Positions 1-7,954 of a stretch of DNA of 22,978 nucleotides are shown here, in pieces; the stretch's first letter is position 1; every line of letters starts with the position of its first letter. The stretch comes from CALGFH01 sp036003705. GTDB taxonomy: Bacteria > Actinomycetota > CALGFH01. The notes beneath the pieces are model-generated. The model did no database searches, was not told the DNA's origin, and saw only the letters and a list, made by a program, of their open reading frames with translations. The position numbers were made by a program, and so were the translations under genes. Location: contig DASYSE010000073.1 in assembly GCA_036003705.1 (NCBI GenBank), positions 1-22,978 on the forward strand. The letters are read 5' to 3'.

Positions 1-629
1 GGTCGCAGGTACAGCCGGCGGGCGACGATCCGGTCGGGTCCGTAGTGGTCGGTGAGCCGGTCCAGTAGGTTCCGTTGGGCGGTGGAGGCTTGCCCGCCCT
101 CGTGGTGGGACAGCAGGCACAGCCGCCGGCCCGGGTCGTCCTCGAGCAGGTCGATCACCCCGCACAGCGAGTCCAGCCCGCCAGAGAACAGGCACACGCT
201 GTCCACCTCCAACCCGACCGGCGCTTGGCCGGCGGGAACCCCGCGCACCCCGGTGAGCGGATGCCTGGCTAACGGGTAGGCCTCGACGCGCCACCGGTCC
301 CCGGTCAGGAAGCGCAGCGTCGTGTCCCAGCTGGCCGCCGCCCAGCTCTCGGGGTCGGCGACCGGCAACCGGAGCCGTAACCGCCGGGTCCACCCGTCCA
401 GCTCGCCACGGCGGGTCGTGGTCCTGTCTGCGCAGTAGACGCCCGCGCCGAGCAGCAGCAGATCCGCGGCGGGCCGTGGCGGCCGCCATCCGGCAAAGAA
501 CTCCGGGCCGGTTTCGCCAGTCTGCATGGTGGCGGCTGGGGTGCCGGGCGCCCAGTCCAAGACCCGCACGTCGGCCGGTTCGTCGAGGCGGGTTGTCAGG
601 GCGGTGCGCAGGAGGTAGTCGGTCGTCAT
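1..629 (-). CDS. qatC: QatC, QueC-like PP-loop ATPase of the Qat anti-phage system (partial, N-terminal 209 codons)
   Basis: The gene starts at ATG 629 and runs off the left edge of the window, so only the N-terminal half is present. A PP-loop signature, SGGLDS, lies at residues 149-154 after the hydrophobic strand VCLF. This is the ATP-pyrophosphatase motif of QueC-type 7-cyano-7-deazaguanine synthases. About 145 residues precede the PP-loop, far more than in stand-alone QueC, where it sits near the N-terminus. This fits the long QatC version. The ATG overlaps the qatB stop as ATGA (626-629), and GGGAGG lies just upstream inside qatB, so the two are translationally coupled. In the Qat family the gene acts with qatA, qatB and qatD in phage defence. 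Assignment rests on the PP-loop plus gene order, and the C-terminal zinc site of QueC cannot be seen. Confidence 0.85.
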   Translation of the reverse strand, partial: MTTDYLLRTALTTRLDEPADVRVLDWAPGTPAATMQTGETGPEFFAGWRPPRPAADLLLLGAGVYCADRTTTRRGELDGWTRRLRLRLPVADPESWAAASWDTTLRFLTGDRWRVEAYPLARHPLTGVRGVPAGQAPVGLEVDSVCLFSGGLDSLCGVIDLLEDDPGRRLCLLSHHEGGQASTAQRNLLDRLTDHYGPDRIVARRLYLR

Positions 630-1348
630 GGCTGGCCTCCCTCGAGCGCCTCCAGCGTCTCGTACACGCCGCGGATGGCGTCGGCGGCGATCGCCGCGCC
701 TTCCGGGCCGGACCAGTCGACGGCGAACGGGTCGTCGGGTAGCCGGATCACCACCACGTCCTCGACGATCTGGCGCAGCTGTGCGTCGGCCCGGCGCATG
801 GCCTCCGGGTCGGCGAGCCGGCTGAGCCGTTCGGCGATGACCGGCACCCGGTTGTACACGTAGTGGGCCAGAAACGCTTCCAGCAGCCCGTGGAGCTCGT
901 CGGCGGAAACCGTGCTGGCCGCCAGCTCGTCCCAGGTGTCGGCACCCTGGAACAGCTGGTCGAGGACGTCGCAGGCAGCGTCCCGGGCCGCTTGTGCGTC
1001 CAGGTCGTCGCCGTCTCCGGCGATGAGGGTGACCAGCTCGTCGAGGACGTCGAACCGGCTCAGCCCGACCAGGGCGGCCAAGCCCAGTTGGTCCAGTGTC
1101 GGGCCGAGGCCGCGATCATGGATGCTGGCCAGCAGGGTCCCGAGGCGCTGCAGCCCGCCGCGTCCGGCTCGGGCGCTGGCGGTGGCGCCAGCGGCTCCGC
1201 CGAGCACGGGCACGTGCCGGGCGAGGACACGCATCGCCCGGTCGCGGTCGCCGTCGCCGCCGCGACCGCGAACGTAGGCGCTCGCGGCGTATTTCAGCGG
1301 CGTCCACGGCCCGCCCCGGCCCTCGGTCCGGTCCGTGGAGGTGCCCAT
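626..1348 (-). CDS. qatB: QatB-like protein of the Qat anti-phage system
   Basis: A 240-residue protein. The ATG at 1348 shares one base with the qatA stop (TGATG), and the frame ends in ATGA, which starts qatC. The frame stays open upstream of 1348, but that stretch lies within qatA and reads as an Arg/Pro-rich shadow, so the internal ATG was chosen. The N-terminus reads MGTSTDRTEGRGGPWTPL: Met-Gly-Thr-Ser followed by a Gly/Pro-rich stretch. A helical body follows, with acidic and leucine-rich segments and no transmembrane helix or signal peptide. I recognise no catalytic motif. The name comes mainly from its place between a KAP ATPase and a QueC-like gene, the qatABCD order, and from a length close to that expected. 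Its biochemical function is not shown by the sequence. Confidence 0.75.
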   Translation of the reverse strand: MGTSTDRTEGRGGPWTPLKYAASAYVRGRGGDGDRDRAMRVLARHVPVLGGAAGATASARAGRGGLQRLGTLLASIHDRGLGPTLDQLGLAALVGLSRFDVLDELVTLIAGDGDDLDAQAARDAACDVLDQLFQGADTWDELAASTVSADELHGLLEAFLAHYVYNRVPVIAERLSRLADPEAMRRADAQLRQIVEDVVVIRLPDDPFAVDWSGPEGAAIAADAIRGVYETLEALEGGQP

Positions 1349-3441
1349 CAGCTGGAACGGGGGTGGGTGCTGCGCGCCGCAGCCTGCCGCCGCGCTGTGG
1401 CGGTGACCTGCTCTAGCGCGCCGACGCCGCTGTTCTGCCAGCGGTCCAGGAGGCTTTCCACGGCTGGGTGCCCAGTGGGCAGGCGGCGCACCACGGTAAG
1501 GGTCCGTTCCGGCGGTACTGCGGTGGGCGGGATCCTCATCATCGCCTCGCACACCGCCGCAACGGTCTCTGGAACCCGTTCGGCCAGCTCGGCCGCCGCG
1601 GCGAAGGCTGGACCGGCCGGGTTCCGGGTCAGCCGCTTGAGCAACTCGTCGACCAACTGCCCTCGCTCAGTCGCGTTGAGTTCCTTCACGCGATCAAGTG
1701 CGGCCCGGCGGACCGGGTCCACCTCGGCTTCGATCTGGAGGAGAAGTCCCTGGAGGTGTGGTGGCAGGCGGGATGCGACGACGCCGAGGGACAGCTTGTC
1801 GCGGGAGTAAGTGAAGTAGGGTCGCAGGTCGACCTCGCCGAGCCGCGGCGGCAGAGCAAGCCAGTCCCGGACATGCGGTTTGGCCGCCCATACCGCCACC
1901 TCGTCGGGAAGCGCCGGCCCGGTGGCCTGGCGTTTCGTGCGTGACCCCGCTGCGGCCTCGGCCTTGCTCGTGCCGGTGGGTCGTCGACTGCGCGCCGGTG
2001 CGGCCTCCCGCGCGGCCGGCTCGTCGTCCGCCTGCTCGCCATCGGCATGCTCGCCTTGGGCGTCGGACACCTCGGTGGGCGATCCCGGCTGGAGGGCTGC
2101 CTCGGCGGCGGCCAGCTCCGGGATCGGACCGGCCGCGGTGAGCTGCCAGTCGAACAGGCGCTGGAAGTCGCCGACGTGCTGGTCTTCGAGCACCAGTAGC
2201 TTTGCCAGCACCTTCGGGTCTAGCTCGACCCCGCGGCGCGCGGCGCTGCGAACCTTCAGCAGGAGGTTGTTGAGGAACCGCTTGAGCTGTCGCGGGTTGC
2301 CGCGCCCGCCGGCGCCGAGCACGGGTCCGACCGTCGCGGCCCACTCCAGGTCCCGCACCAGGTCGGCCGGGACGCCGTCGCCGAGGATGTCGCCGGCCAC
2401 GCCGAGGTTGAACGCGACCATCAGGTTGTTCTCCGCCCGTCGCTTGCGGACCTCGGCCCGTACCTGCTCGAAGGCGGCGTCGCCCAGGCGTAGCTCCGCT
2501 AGCAGCAGGTTTATGTACGTCTCCGCCTCCGGCACAGAAAGCGCCGGGATGACGGCCTTGAGCTGGAGCATCTTCTCCAGGTAGTCCGCGCCGATGCCGG
2601 TGCCGCCCTCACGGCGCAGTTCCGGGTAGCGCGAGTCGATCGCGGTCTCCACCACCTGCTGGTTGGCCGCCACGACGTAGGCGGTCTTGTCCGTGTTGAG
2701 GAACAGCCGGATCGCCTCGAAGGTGTCGACGACCGTCTCCGGCAGGCACCGGTCGAGATCGTCAATGAACACCACGATCGCCGCGACTTTGTCCAACCCG
2801 GCGACGAGCCTGCCGAAATGGGCTCGGAACGAACCGACCTCTGCGACCGGGTCGCCGGCTGCCTCGACCGGAGGGCGACCCTGCGTTGCGGGCGGCTCCG
2901 TGAACAGCCGCTCAGCCTCGGCCCCTACGGCCGCCGCAGTGCCTTGCACCAGCCCACGGGTCGCCGGGTCCAGCGCCGAATCCGGATCCAATGCCTGGAC
3001 AGCAAACACGGCTCCAGGCCCTATGGCCTTCGACGCGCCGCGGCCAACCCAACGGGTCCGCCGCCGAAGCCCCTGGGTGAACTGACGCAGCCTAGAGACC
3101 TGCTCTTTTTCCTCTGGCTCGATCTCGCCTTCAAGCCGGTCGAGGACTGCGCTCATCAACGCAACCTTGACGTCGTCGTAGTCCTCGTAGTGCCAGGGGC
3201 TGAACTCAACGCACACGTACCTGGCCTTGGAGTCGTTCCTGGGCCTGGAGTCGTCCGTGTCGCCCTCGGCCTCCAACTCCTGGCGGACGATCTTCATCAG
3301 GCTGCTCTTGCCAGACCCCCAGTCGCCGAGCACGCCCACCGTCAAGGGCAGCAGCCTGGGCTCGGTCAGCGCCACGACGAGCGAGTCGACGAGGAAATCG
3401 AAGCCGAGCAGGTCGACGTCGGTCTCGTTGTCCGCCCACAC
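1348..3441 (-). CDS. qatA: QatA, KAP-family P-loop NTPase of the Qat anti-phage system
   Basis: A 697-residue KAP NTPase. Near the start is the family's W-ADNETD-x-DLLGFDF segment (residues 2-15). Walker A GDWGSGKSS follows at 39-47 and Walker B VVFIDDLDRCLPE at about 223-235, with the FSPWHYED block characteristic of KAP proteins between them. After the ATPase core comes an acidic/Ala-rich linker (about residues 450-520) and then a helical C-terminal domain. I see no convincing transmembrane hairpin, unlike many KAP proteins. I chose GTG 3441 because AAAGGAACGGAG lies 6 bases upstream and the family's N-terminal motif begins at the next codon. An ATG at 3507 extends the frame by 22 residues but has no ribosome-binding site. 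The gene is first in the qat operon and its stop overlaps the qatB start. Confidence 0.88.
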   Translation of the reverse strand: MWADNETDVDLLGFDFLVDSLVVALTEPRLLPLTVGVLGDWGSGKSSLMKIVRQELEAEGDTDDSRPRNDSKARYVCVEFSPWHYEDYDDVKVALMSAVLDRLEGEIEPEEKEQVSRLRQFTQGLRRRTRWVGRGASKAIGPGAVFAVQALDPDSALDPATRGLVQGTAAAVGAEAERLFTEPPATQGRPPVEAAGDPVAEVGSFRAHFGRLVAGLDKVAAIVVFIDDLDRCLPETVVDTFEAIRLFLNTDKTAYVVAANQQVVETAIDSRYPELRREGGTGIGADYLEKMLQLKAVIPALSVPEAETYINLLLAELRLGDAAFEQVRAEVRKRRAENNLMVAFNLGVAGDILGDGVPADLVRDLEWAATVGPVLGAGGRGNPRQLKRFLNNLLLKVRSAARRGVELDPKVLAKLLVLEDQHVGDFQRLFDWQLTAAGPIPELAAAEAALQPGSPTEVSDAQGEHADGEQADDEPAAREAAPARSRRPTGTSKAEAAAGSRTKRQATGPALPDEVAVWAAKPHVRDWLALPPRLGEVDLRPYFTYSRDKLSLGVVASRLPPHLQGLLLQIEAEVDPVRRAALDRVKELNATERGQLVDELLKRLTRNPAGPAFAAAAELAERVPETVAAVCEAMMRIPPTAVPPERTLTVVRRLPTGHPAVESLLDRWQNSGVGALEQVTATARRQAAARSTHPRSS

Positions 3442-3757
3442 GGCGCGCTCCGTTCCTTTCCGGACAGCTGGATAACGGTGGAGCCTACCCGAGACCGAGG
3501 AAAGCATGGGAGCCAGCGGCGACCCGCTCGGCCGTCGTCAAGACGGTTGTTGTGCGTGGCGCAGCTCTACGCTGGGACAGCAGAGGCGGCTGCTACCTCA
3601 GATCAGGTGGCAAGGCTGACTGGATGCCTCAAGTCAACTGGCAATGCCGCACTTTGGATGGCAACGGACATCAAGCGTGCGGGTGTGCCAACGCTCCCCC
3701 AGCCGCGGCCCCGCCCGCAACCGCCGAAGCGACCGAGGACCGAGGGCGTGTCGGCAC
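3442..3757. other. Lower-GC intergenic stretch between the qat operon and a truncated thioesterase gene
   Basis: No gene could be supported here on either strand. Two sampled lines are 63% GC (3541-3600) and 55% GC (3601-3660), against 72% for a sampled line of the adjacent deaminase gene (4621-4680), so this DNA differs from the flanking chromosome. It must hold the qat promoter. A TAGGCT hexamer (minus strand, 3487-3482), about 40 bases upstream of the qatA GTG, is a possible -10 element, but no matching -35 is evident. Frames after the broken thioesterase end were checked for the missing half of that protein, and none was found. Confidence 0.55.
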
Positions 3758-3994
3758 CTACGTGACACTCGTCTCGTCAAGGGCCGTGGCCGACAGGCCG
3801 CCGTGCAGCACCCCCGGGTAGCTCTGGAACTCGGGCCGCGGGTGCAGGGTGGCCAGCACCCGGTCGCCGTCACGGCGGATGTCGTCGAGGTGCATGCCGA
3901 TCGGGTTGTCGTCGCCGCAGGCGAAGCAGTGGCGCGCCCCAGCCGGGAGCACGTCGTCGCGGGTGGCGGGCCCGCCGTCGTCGGGGCCGGGCAT
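3758..3994 (-). pseudogene. Truncated hotdog-fold (PaaI/4HBT-like) thioesterase
   Basis: The 78 residues match the first half of a PaaI-type acyl-CoA thioesterase. They contain a CFACG-DDNPIGMHL segment (residues 23-36), then the YPGVLHGGLSATALDET block (about 59-75), where HGG and the following Asp/Glu form the hotdog active-site helix. Family members are about 130-160 residues. Here the frame ends three codons after LDET (Ser-Val-Thr-stop), so the helix remainder and later beta strands are missing. The other two frames downstream show no continuation, so this looks like a truncation rather than a simple frameshift. The break faces the qat island. It is divergent from the deaminase gene at 4069. 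The remnant could still be translated but is unlikely to fold as an active enzyme. Confidence 0.7.
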
Positions 3995-4068
3995 GCGGCG
4001 TCCCTCCCTCTCGGTGGCCGGTGGCCGGTAGGCTACTGCAGCCGCGACCTGCGCTCAGGAGGACCCTG

Positions 4069-5118
4069 TTGCCCGCCCTCACCGACGACGCCCTGCGCCG
4101 GCTGCCAAAGGCCGAGCTGCATCTCCACCTCGACGGTTCGCTGCGGCCGGCCACCGTCGAGGAGCTGGCTCGCCAGCTCGGCCTGGTGCCCGCCGACGCC
4201 CCCAACGGCGCGGCCATGGCCAAGGTCCGGGTGACCCGCAGGGCCGGGCTGGCCGAGGCCCTCGCCGGCTTCGAGCTGCTGCTGCCGCTGCTGCAGTCCA
4301 GGGAGCACCTGGCCCGGGTGACCCGTGAGCTGGTCGAGGACCTGGCGGCCGACGGGGTGGTCTACGCCGAGCTGCGCTTCTGCCCGCGGCTCAACACCGG
4401 GCAGGGCCTGACCATCGACGAGGTGCTGGCAGGTGTCGGGGAGGCCGCCGCCCAGGCCGCGGCGGCCACCGGCACCCGGGTGGCCCTGCTGGCCTGCCTG
4501 ATGGGCGGGGTCGACCCGGAATGGAACCGGCCGGTGCTGGACGCCGCCATCCGGCGGATCGACTCCGGGGTGGTCGGGGTGGACCTGGCCGGCCCGGTCG
4601 AGGACCGCTCGCCGGACTGGATCGACGCCCACGCGGCCATGTTCGAGCACGCCCGCGCCTCCGGGCTGTGCGTGACCATCCACGCCGGCGAGGCCGAGCC
4701 GCCGGCCGCGATCCGCACCGCGCTGGACCGCTACCGGGCCGACCGGATCGGCCACGCGACCAGCCTGGCCGACGACCCCGACCTGCTGGCCGAGGTGGTC
4801 GAGCGCCGGGTGGTGCTGGAGTGCTGCCCGCGGTCCAACTACTGGACCCGGACCGAGCAGGAGCTGCCGGAGCTGGCCGACCACCCGGTGGGCCGGCTGC
4901 TCGAGGCGGGGGCGCGGGTGTGCCTGAACACCGACGACCGCAGCCTGTTCGGCAACGACCTGTCGTCGGAGTTCCGGGTGGTCGCCGAGGCCAACGGGCT
5001 GGACGACCGGCAGGTGGCCGCGCTGGCCTCCAACGGGTTCGCGGGCGCGTTCCATCCGGGGCGTGCCGCGGCCGCCCTCGACCGGGCCGTCGGCCAGCTC
5101 CAGGGGCCCGCCCGGTGA
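4069..5118 (+). CDS. add: Adenosine deaminase family protein (adenosine or related purine nucleoside deaminase)
   Basis: A 349-residue amidohydrolase-fold deaminase of near normal family length. Seen motifs are HLHLDGS (zinc ligands H18 and H20), HAGE (H205, general acid E208), RIGHATSL, and LNTDD (287-290) near the C-terminus. An Arg (291) follows the TDD where Pro is usual. TTG 4069 is chosen because AGGAGG sits 6 bases upstream and the conserved LPKAELHLH begins soon after. A GTG at 4021 would add 16 poorly conserved residues. TAGGCT at 4029-4034 is a plausible -10 hexamer. The reaction would be adenosine or deoxyadenosine to inosine. The fold is shared with aminodeoxyfutalosine deaminase of menaquinone synthesis, which cannot be excluded. 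The stop overlaps the P450 start. Confidence 0.85.
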   Translation: MPALTDDALRRLPKAELHLHLDGSLRPATVEELARQLGLVPADAPNGAAMAKVRVTRRAGLAEALAGFELLLPLLQSREHLARVTRELVEDLAADGVVYAELRFCPRLNTGQGLTIDEVLAGVGEAAAQAAAATGTRVALLACLMGGVDPEWNRPVLDAAIRRIDSGVVGVDLAGPVEDRSPDWIDAHAAMFEHARASGLCVTIHAGEAEPPAAIRTALDRYRADRIGHATSLADDPDLLAEVVERRVVLECCPRSNYWTRTEQELPELADHPVGRLLEAGARVCLNTDDRSLFGNDLSSEFRVVAEANGLDDRQVAALASNGFAGAFHPGRAAAALDRAVGQLQGPAR

Positions 5119-6362
5119 CCGCGACGGCGGTGTTCACGCCGTCGGACCGGCGCTTCGTCGCCGACCCCTACCCGGCCTACGCGCGGCTGCGCCAGGCCGG
5201 GCGGGTGCTGTACGACCAGGCCAGCGACCACTGGCTGGTCCCCCACCACGCCGACGTGCGGGCGCTGCTGCGCGACCGCCGGTTCGGGCGCACCTACCTG
5301 CACGTGGCCACCCACGCCGAGATGGGCCGGCCGCGGGAGCCGGCCTACCTGGCGCCCTTCTGGCAGCTGATCCGCAACGGGATGCTGGACCGGGAGCCGC
5401 CCGACCACACCCGCCTGCGCCGGCTGGTGGCCAAGGCGTTCACCCCCCGCATGGTCGAACGGCTGCGCGACCGCGTCCAGGCGACCACCGACCGGTTGGT
5501 CGACGCGGTCGCCGACGCCGGCGGGGGCGACCTGGTGGCCGACCTGGCCGAGCCGCTGTCGGTGGCGGTGATCAGCGACCTGCTCGGCGTGCCCGAGGCG
5601 GACCGTCCGCTGCTGCGGCCGTGGTCGGCCCAGATCTGCGGGATGTACGAGGTCAACCCGTCGCCGGAGGCGGGCCGGGCCGCCTCGCGGGCGGCGGCCG
5701 AGTTCTCGGAGTACCTGCGCGGGCTGTCGCGGGAGCGGCGCGCCCGGCCCGCCGACGACCTGGTCACCGCCATGGCCCAGGTGGTCGACGCCGGCGACCA
5801 GCTCACCGAGGACGAGCTGATCGGCACGGTGGTGCTGCTGCTGAACGCCGGCCACGAGGCGACCGTGAACCTCACCGGCATCGGCTGGTGGCAGCTGGTC
5901 CGCCATCCCGACCAGCTGGCCCGGCTGCGGGCGGAGCCGGCGCTGCTCCCACGGGCGGTCGACGAGCTGCTGCGCTACGACACCCCGCTGCAGCTGTTCG
6001 AGCGCTGGGTGCTGGAGGATGTCGAGCTCCACGGGGTCACGGTGCCCAAGGGGGCCGAGCTCGGCCTGCTGTTCGGGTCGGCCAACCGCGACCCGGCGGT
6101 CTTCCCCGAGCCCGACCGGCTGGACCTGGGCCGCGAGGCCAACCCGCACCTGAGCTTCGGGGCCGGCGTCCACTACTGCCTGGGGGCGCCGCTGGGCCGG
6201 CTGGAGCTGGAGCTGGCGTTCGGGACGCTGCTGCGCCGCCTGCCGCGGATGGAGCTGGCCACCGAGCCGAGGTGGAAGCCGACCTACATCCTCCGGGGCC
6301 TGGAGTCGCTGCTGGTGACGACCGCGGGGGGCTCCGCCGCCCGCATTCCCCCCAAGACCTGA
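5115..6362 (+). CDS. Cytochrome P450 (bacterial soluble, class I type)
   Basis: A 415-residue P450 with all main landmarks. The I-helix oxygen-activation motif AGHEAT is at 245-250. The K-helix ExxR is ELLRYDTP. The haem loop FGAGVHYCLG is at 348-357, with Cys355 as the axial ligand. There is no membrane anchor, so it should be cytosolic and use a separate ferredoxin and reductase, neither of which is encoded in the window. GTG 5115 overlaps the preceding stop as GTGA, and the N-terminal VFTPSDRRFVADPYPAY block fits the start of actinobacterial P450s. Open frame upstream of 5115 is a shadow of the deaminase gene. The substrate cannot be told from sequence. Tight packing with a deaminase and a ureohydrolase suggests a shared pathway. 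Confidence 0.95.
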   Translation: MTATAVFTPSDRRFVADPYPAYARLRQAGRVLYDQASDHWLVPHHADVRALLRDRRFGRTYLHVATHAEMGRPREPAYLAPFWQLIRNGMLDREPPDHTRLRRLVAKAFTPRMVERLRDRVQATTDRLVDAVADAGGGDLVADLAEPLSVAVISDLLGVPEADRPLLRPWSAQICGMYEVNPSPEAGRAASRAAAEFSEYLRGLSRERRARPADDLVTAMAQVVDAGDQLTEDELIGTVVLLLNAGHEATVNLTGIGWWQLVRHPDQLARLRAEPALLPRAVDELLRYDTPLQLFERWVLEDVELHGVTVPKGAELGLLFGSANRDPAVFPEPDRLDLGREANPHLSFGAGVHYCLGAPLGRLELELAFGTLLRRLPRMELATEPRWKPTYILRGLESLLVTTAGGSAARIPPKT

Positions 6363-6372
6363 GGAGGGCTGC

Positions 6373-7341
6373 ATGTTCGCGATGTACGGGCCCGAGCTGA
6401 CCTTCCTGGGGGTCCCGCGCGCCGACCTGGACGACCCGGCCTCCCTGGACGGGGCCGACGTGGTCATCCTGGGGGCGCCGTTCGACGGTGGCACCAGCCA
6501 CCGGCCGGGGGCGCGGTTCGGCCCTTCGGCGATCCGCGGCACCGACTACCTGGGCCACGACGCCTCCCGCCCCTCCCTGGCTCTCGGCGTCGACCCGCTG
6601 CAGGACCTCAAGGTGGTCGACGCCGGCGACGTGCTGATGCTGCCCGGCGAGATCGGGCCGGCGCTGGAGCGGCTGGAGGCGGCGGTGCACGCGGTGGCGG
6701 CCGCCGGGGCGGTCCCGGTGGTGCTGGGCGGCGACCACACCATCGCCCTGCCCGACGTGACCGGGGTGGCCCGCCAGCACGGCATGGGCCGGGTGTCGGT
6801 GGTCCACTTCGACGCCCACGCCGACACCTCCGACACCCAGTTCGGCTCGCTGCTCGGCCACGGCACGCCGATGCGGCGGCTGATCGAGTCGGGCGCGGCC
6901 CGCGGCGACCGGTTCCTCCAGCTCGGGCTGCGCGGCTACTGGCCGCCTCCCGACGTGCTGGCCTGGATGGCCGAGCAGGGCATGCGCAGCTTCGGGATGA
7001 CCGAGATCGTCCGGCGTGGGCTTGACGCCTGCCTGTCGGAGGCGTTCGCGGTCGCCACCGACGACTGCGACGGGGTGTTCCTGTCGGTCGACGTCGACGT
7101 GGTCGACCCGGGCATGGCCCCGGGGACGGGCACCCCGGAGCCGGGCGGGCTGACCGCCAGGGAGCTGCTGGACGCGGTCCGCCGCTGCGCCGTTGAGCTG
7201 CCGGTGGTCGGCGTGGACGTGGTCGAGCTGTCGCCGGTCTACGACGGGCCCGGCCAGGTGACGGCCTTCCTGGCCAACCGGGTGGTGCTGGAGGCCCTCT
7301 CGGGGATGGCCAGGCGGCGCGCCACCCAGGCCGGGGGCTGA
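6373..7341 (+). CDS. speB: Agmatinase/arginase-family ureohydrolase
   Basis: A 322-residue ureohydrolase with the binuclear manganese signatures in order: GGDHTIALP, FDAHADTSD and SVDVDVVDPGMAPGTGTPEPGG. The N-terminal block GAPFDGGTSHRPGARFGPSAIR is typical of agmatinase-like members rather than of arginase. The expected reaction is hydrolysis of a guanidino compound, such as agmatine to putrescine, releasing urea. Guanidinobutyrase or guanidinopropionase activity is also possible because these share the fold. ATG 6373 follows the P450 stop by 10 bases, and GAGGAGG overlaps that stop. A second ATG three codons later is an alternative start. The gene lies in one run with the deaminase and P450. 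The exact substrate is inferred only. Confidence 0.88.
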   Translation: MFAMYGPELTFLGVPRADLDDPASLDGADVVILGAPFDGGTSHRPGARFGPSAIRGTDYLGHDASRPSLALGVDPLQDLKVVDAGDVLMLPGEIGPALERLEAAVHAVAAAGAVPVVLGGDHTIALPDVTGVARQHGMGRVSVVHFDAHADTSDTQFGSLLGHGTPMRRLIESGAARGDRFLQLGLRGYWPPPDVLAWMAEQGMRSFGMTEIVRRGLDACLSEAFAVATDDCDGVFLSVDVDVVDPGMAPGTGTPEPGGLTARELLDAVRRCAVELPVVGVDVVELSPVYDGPGQVTAFLANRVVLEALSGMARRRATQAGG

Positions 7342-7360
7342 AACCGGGGCGGTCGTCGGG

Positions 7361-7954
7361 GTGTTCAAGCCGGTGATGGACACGCAACAGGAGCTGCCGG
7401 CCCGGCTGGCCCGCGACCTCGACGGGGCCTTCGAGGCGCTGGTCGGCGACCACGAGCGGCTGGTCTTCGGGCTGGCCCTGCGGGTCGTCGGCAACCCCGC
7501 CGACGCCGAGGAGGTCGCCCAGGACACCTTCGAGCGCGCCTACAACGCCCTGGCCGGGTATCCGGCGGAGCGGGTGGCGGCGATGCGGCTGCGCCCGTGG
7601 CTGGCTCAGATCGCGCTCAACCTGGCCCGCAACCGGCTGCGGCGGCGCCCGCCGCCGACCAGGCCGCTGGAGGACGGCGACGGAGGACTGCCCATGCTGG
7701 CCGCCCCGGCGGCCTCCGAACCGGCCGAGGTGGCCGAGCGGGGCCAGGAACGGGACTTCTGGGCCGAGCTGCTGGCCTGCCTGCCCCGCGGCTACCGCGA
7801 GGCGGTGGTGCTGCGGCACGTCGAGGGCCTGCCCTACGCCGAGGTCGCCGAGATCCTCGACCGGCCGGTGGGCACCGTCAAGACCCACGTGCACCGGGGC
7901 GTGCGGCTGCTGCGGGTGGAGCTGGAAGCCCGAAAGGAGCGGATGCAACCATGA
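7361..7954 (+). CDS. ECF-type (group 4) RNA polymerase sigma factor
   Basis: A 197-residue sigma-70 family protein with only regions 2 and 4. Region 2 is around residues 23-67 (FEALVGDHERLVFGLALRVV, then DAEEVAQDTFERAY). Region 4 is around residues 134-190 (LPRGYREAVVLRHVEGLPYAEVAEIL, then GTVKTHVHRGVRLLR, the DNA-reading helix). The linker is Pro/Ala-rich. GTG 7361 is listed. ATG 7376, five codons on, is an equally possible start, and neither has a strong ribosome-binding site. The stop overlaps the start of the methyltransferase-Ada fusion (ATGA, 7951-7954). This is the position usually taken by an anti-sigma factor gene and suggests a partner role. It lies 19 bases after the ureohydrolase gene and could be read from the same transcript. 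I could not recognise an autoregulated ECF promoter. Confidence 0.92.
   Translation: MFKPVMDTQQELPARLARDLDGAFEALVGDHERLVFGLALRVVGNPADAEEVAQDTFERAYNALAGYPAERVAAMRLRPWLAQIALNLARNRLRRRPPPTRPLEDGDGGLPMLAAPAASEPAEVAERGQERDFWAELLACLPRGYREAVVLRHVEGLPYAEVAEILDRPVGTVKTHVHRGVRLLRVELEARKERMQP

Noticed and set aside
1..629. QueC of queuosine/preQ0 biosynthesis.
   Set aside because: The PP-loop lies at residue 149 and not near the N-terminus, and the gene is coupled to a KAP ATPase operon with no queD, queE or folE nearby.
3552..3821. A small plus-strand open frame (89 codons) in the gap after the qat operon.
   Set aside because: It has no ribosome-binding site or recognisable motif, and it overlaps the thioesterase remnant in antisense.
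4521..5114. An upstream extension of the P450 frame through the deaminase gene.
   Set aside because: The extension is an Arg/Gly/Pro-rich shadow. The family's N-terminal block starts at GTG 5115, which overlaps the deaminase stop.
4839..6542. A 567-codon open frame on the minus strand across the P450 gene.
   Set aside because: The composition is a mirror of the P450 and deaminase codons, with no motif. The plus-strand genes are unambiguous.
7342..7375. A possible ECF autoregulated promoter (GAAACC and CGTC) before the sigma factor gene.
   Set aside because: The spacing between the elements is about 10 bases, much too short for an ECF -35/-10 pair.
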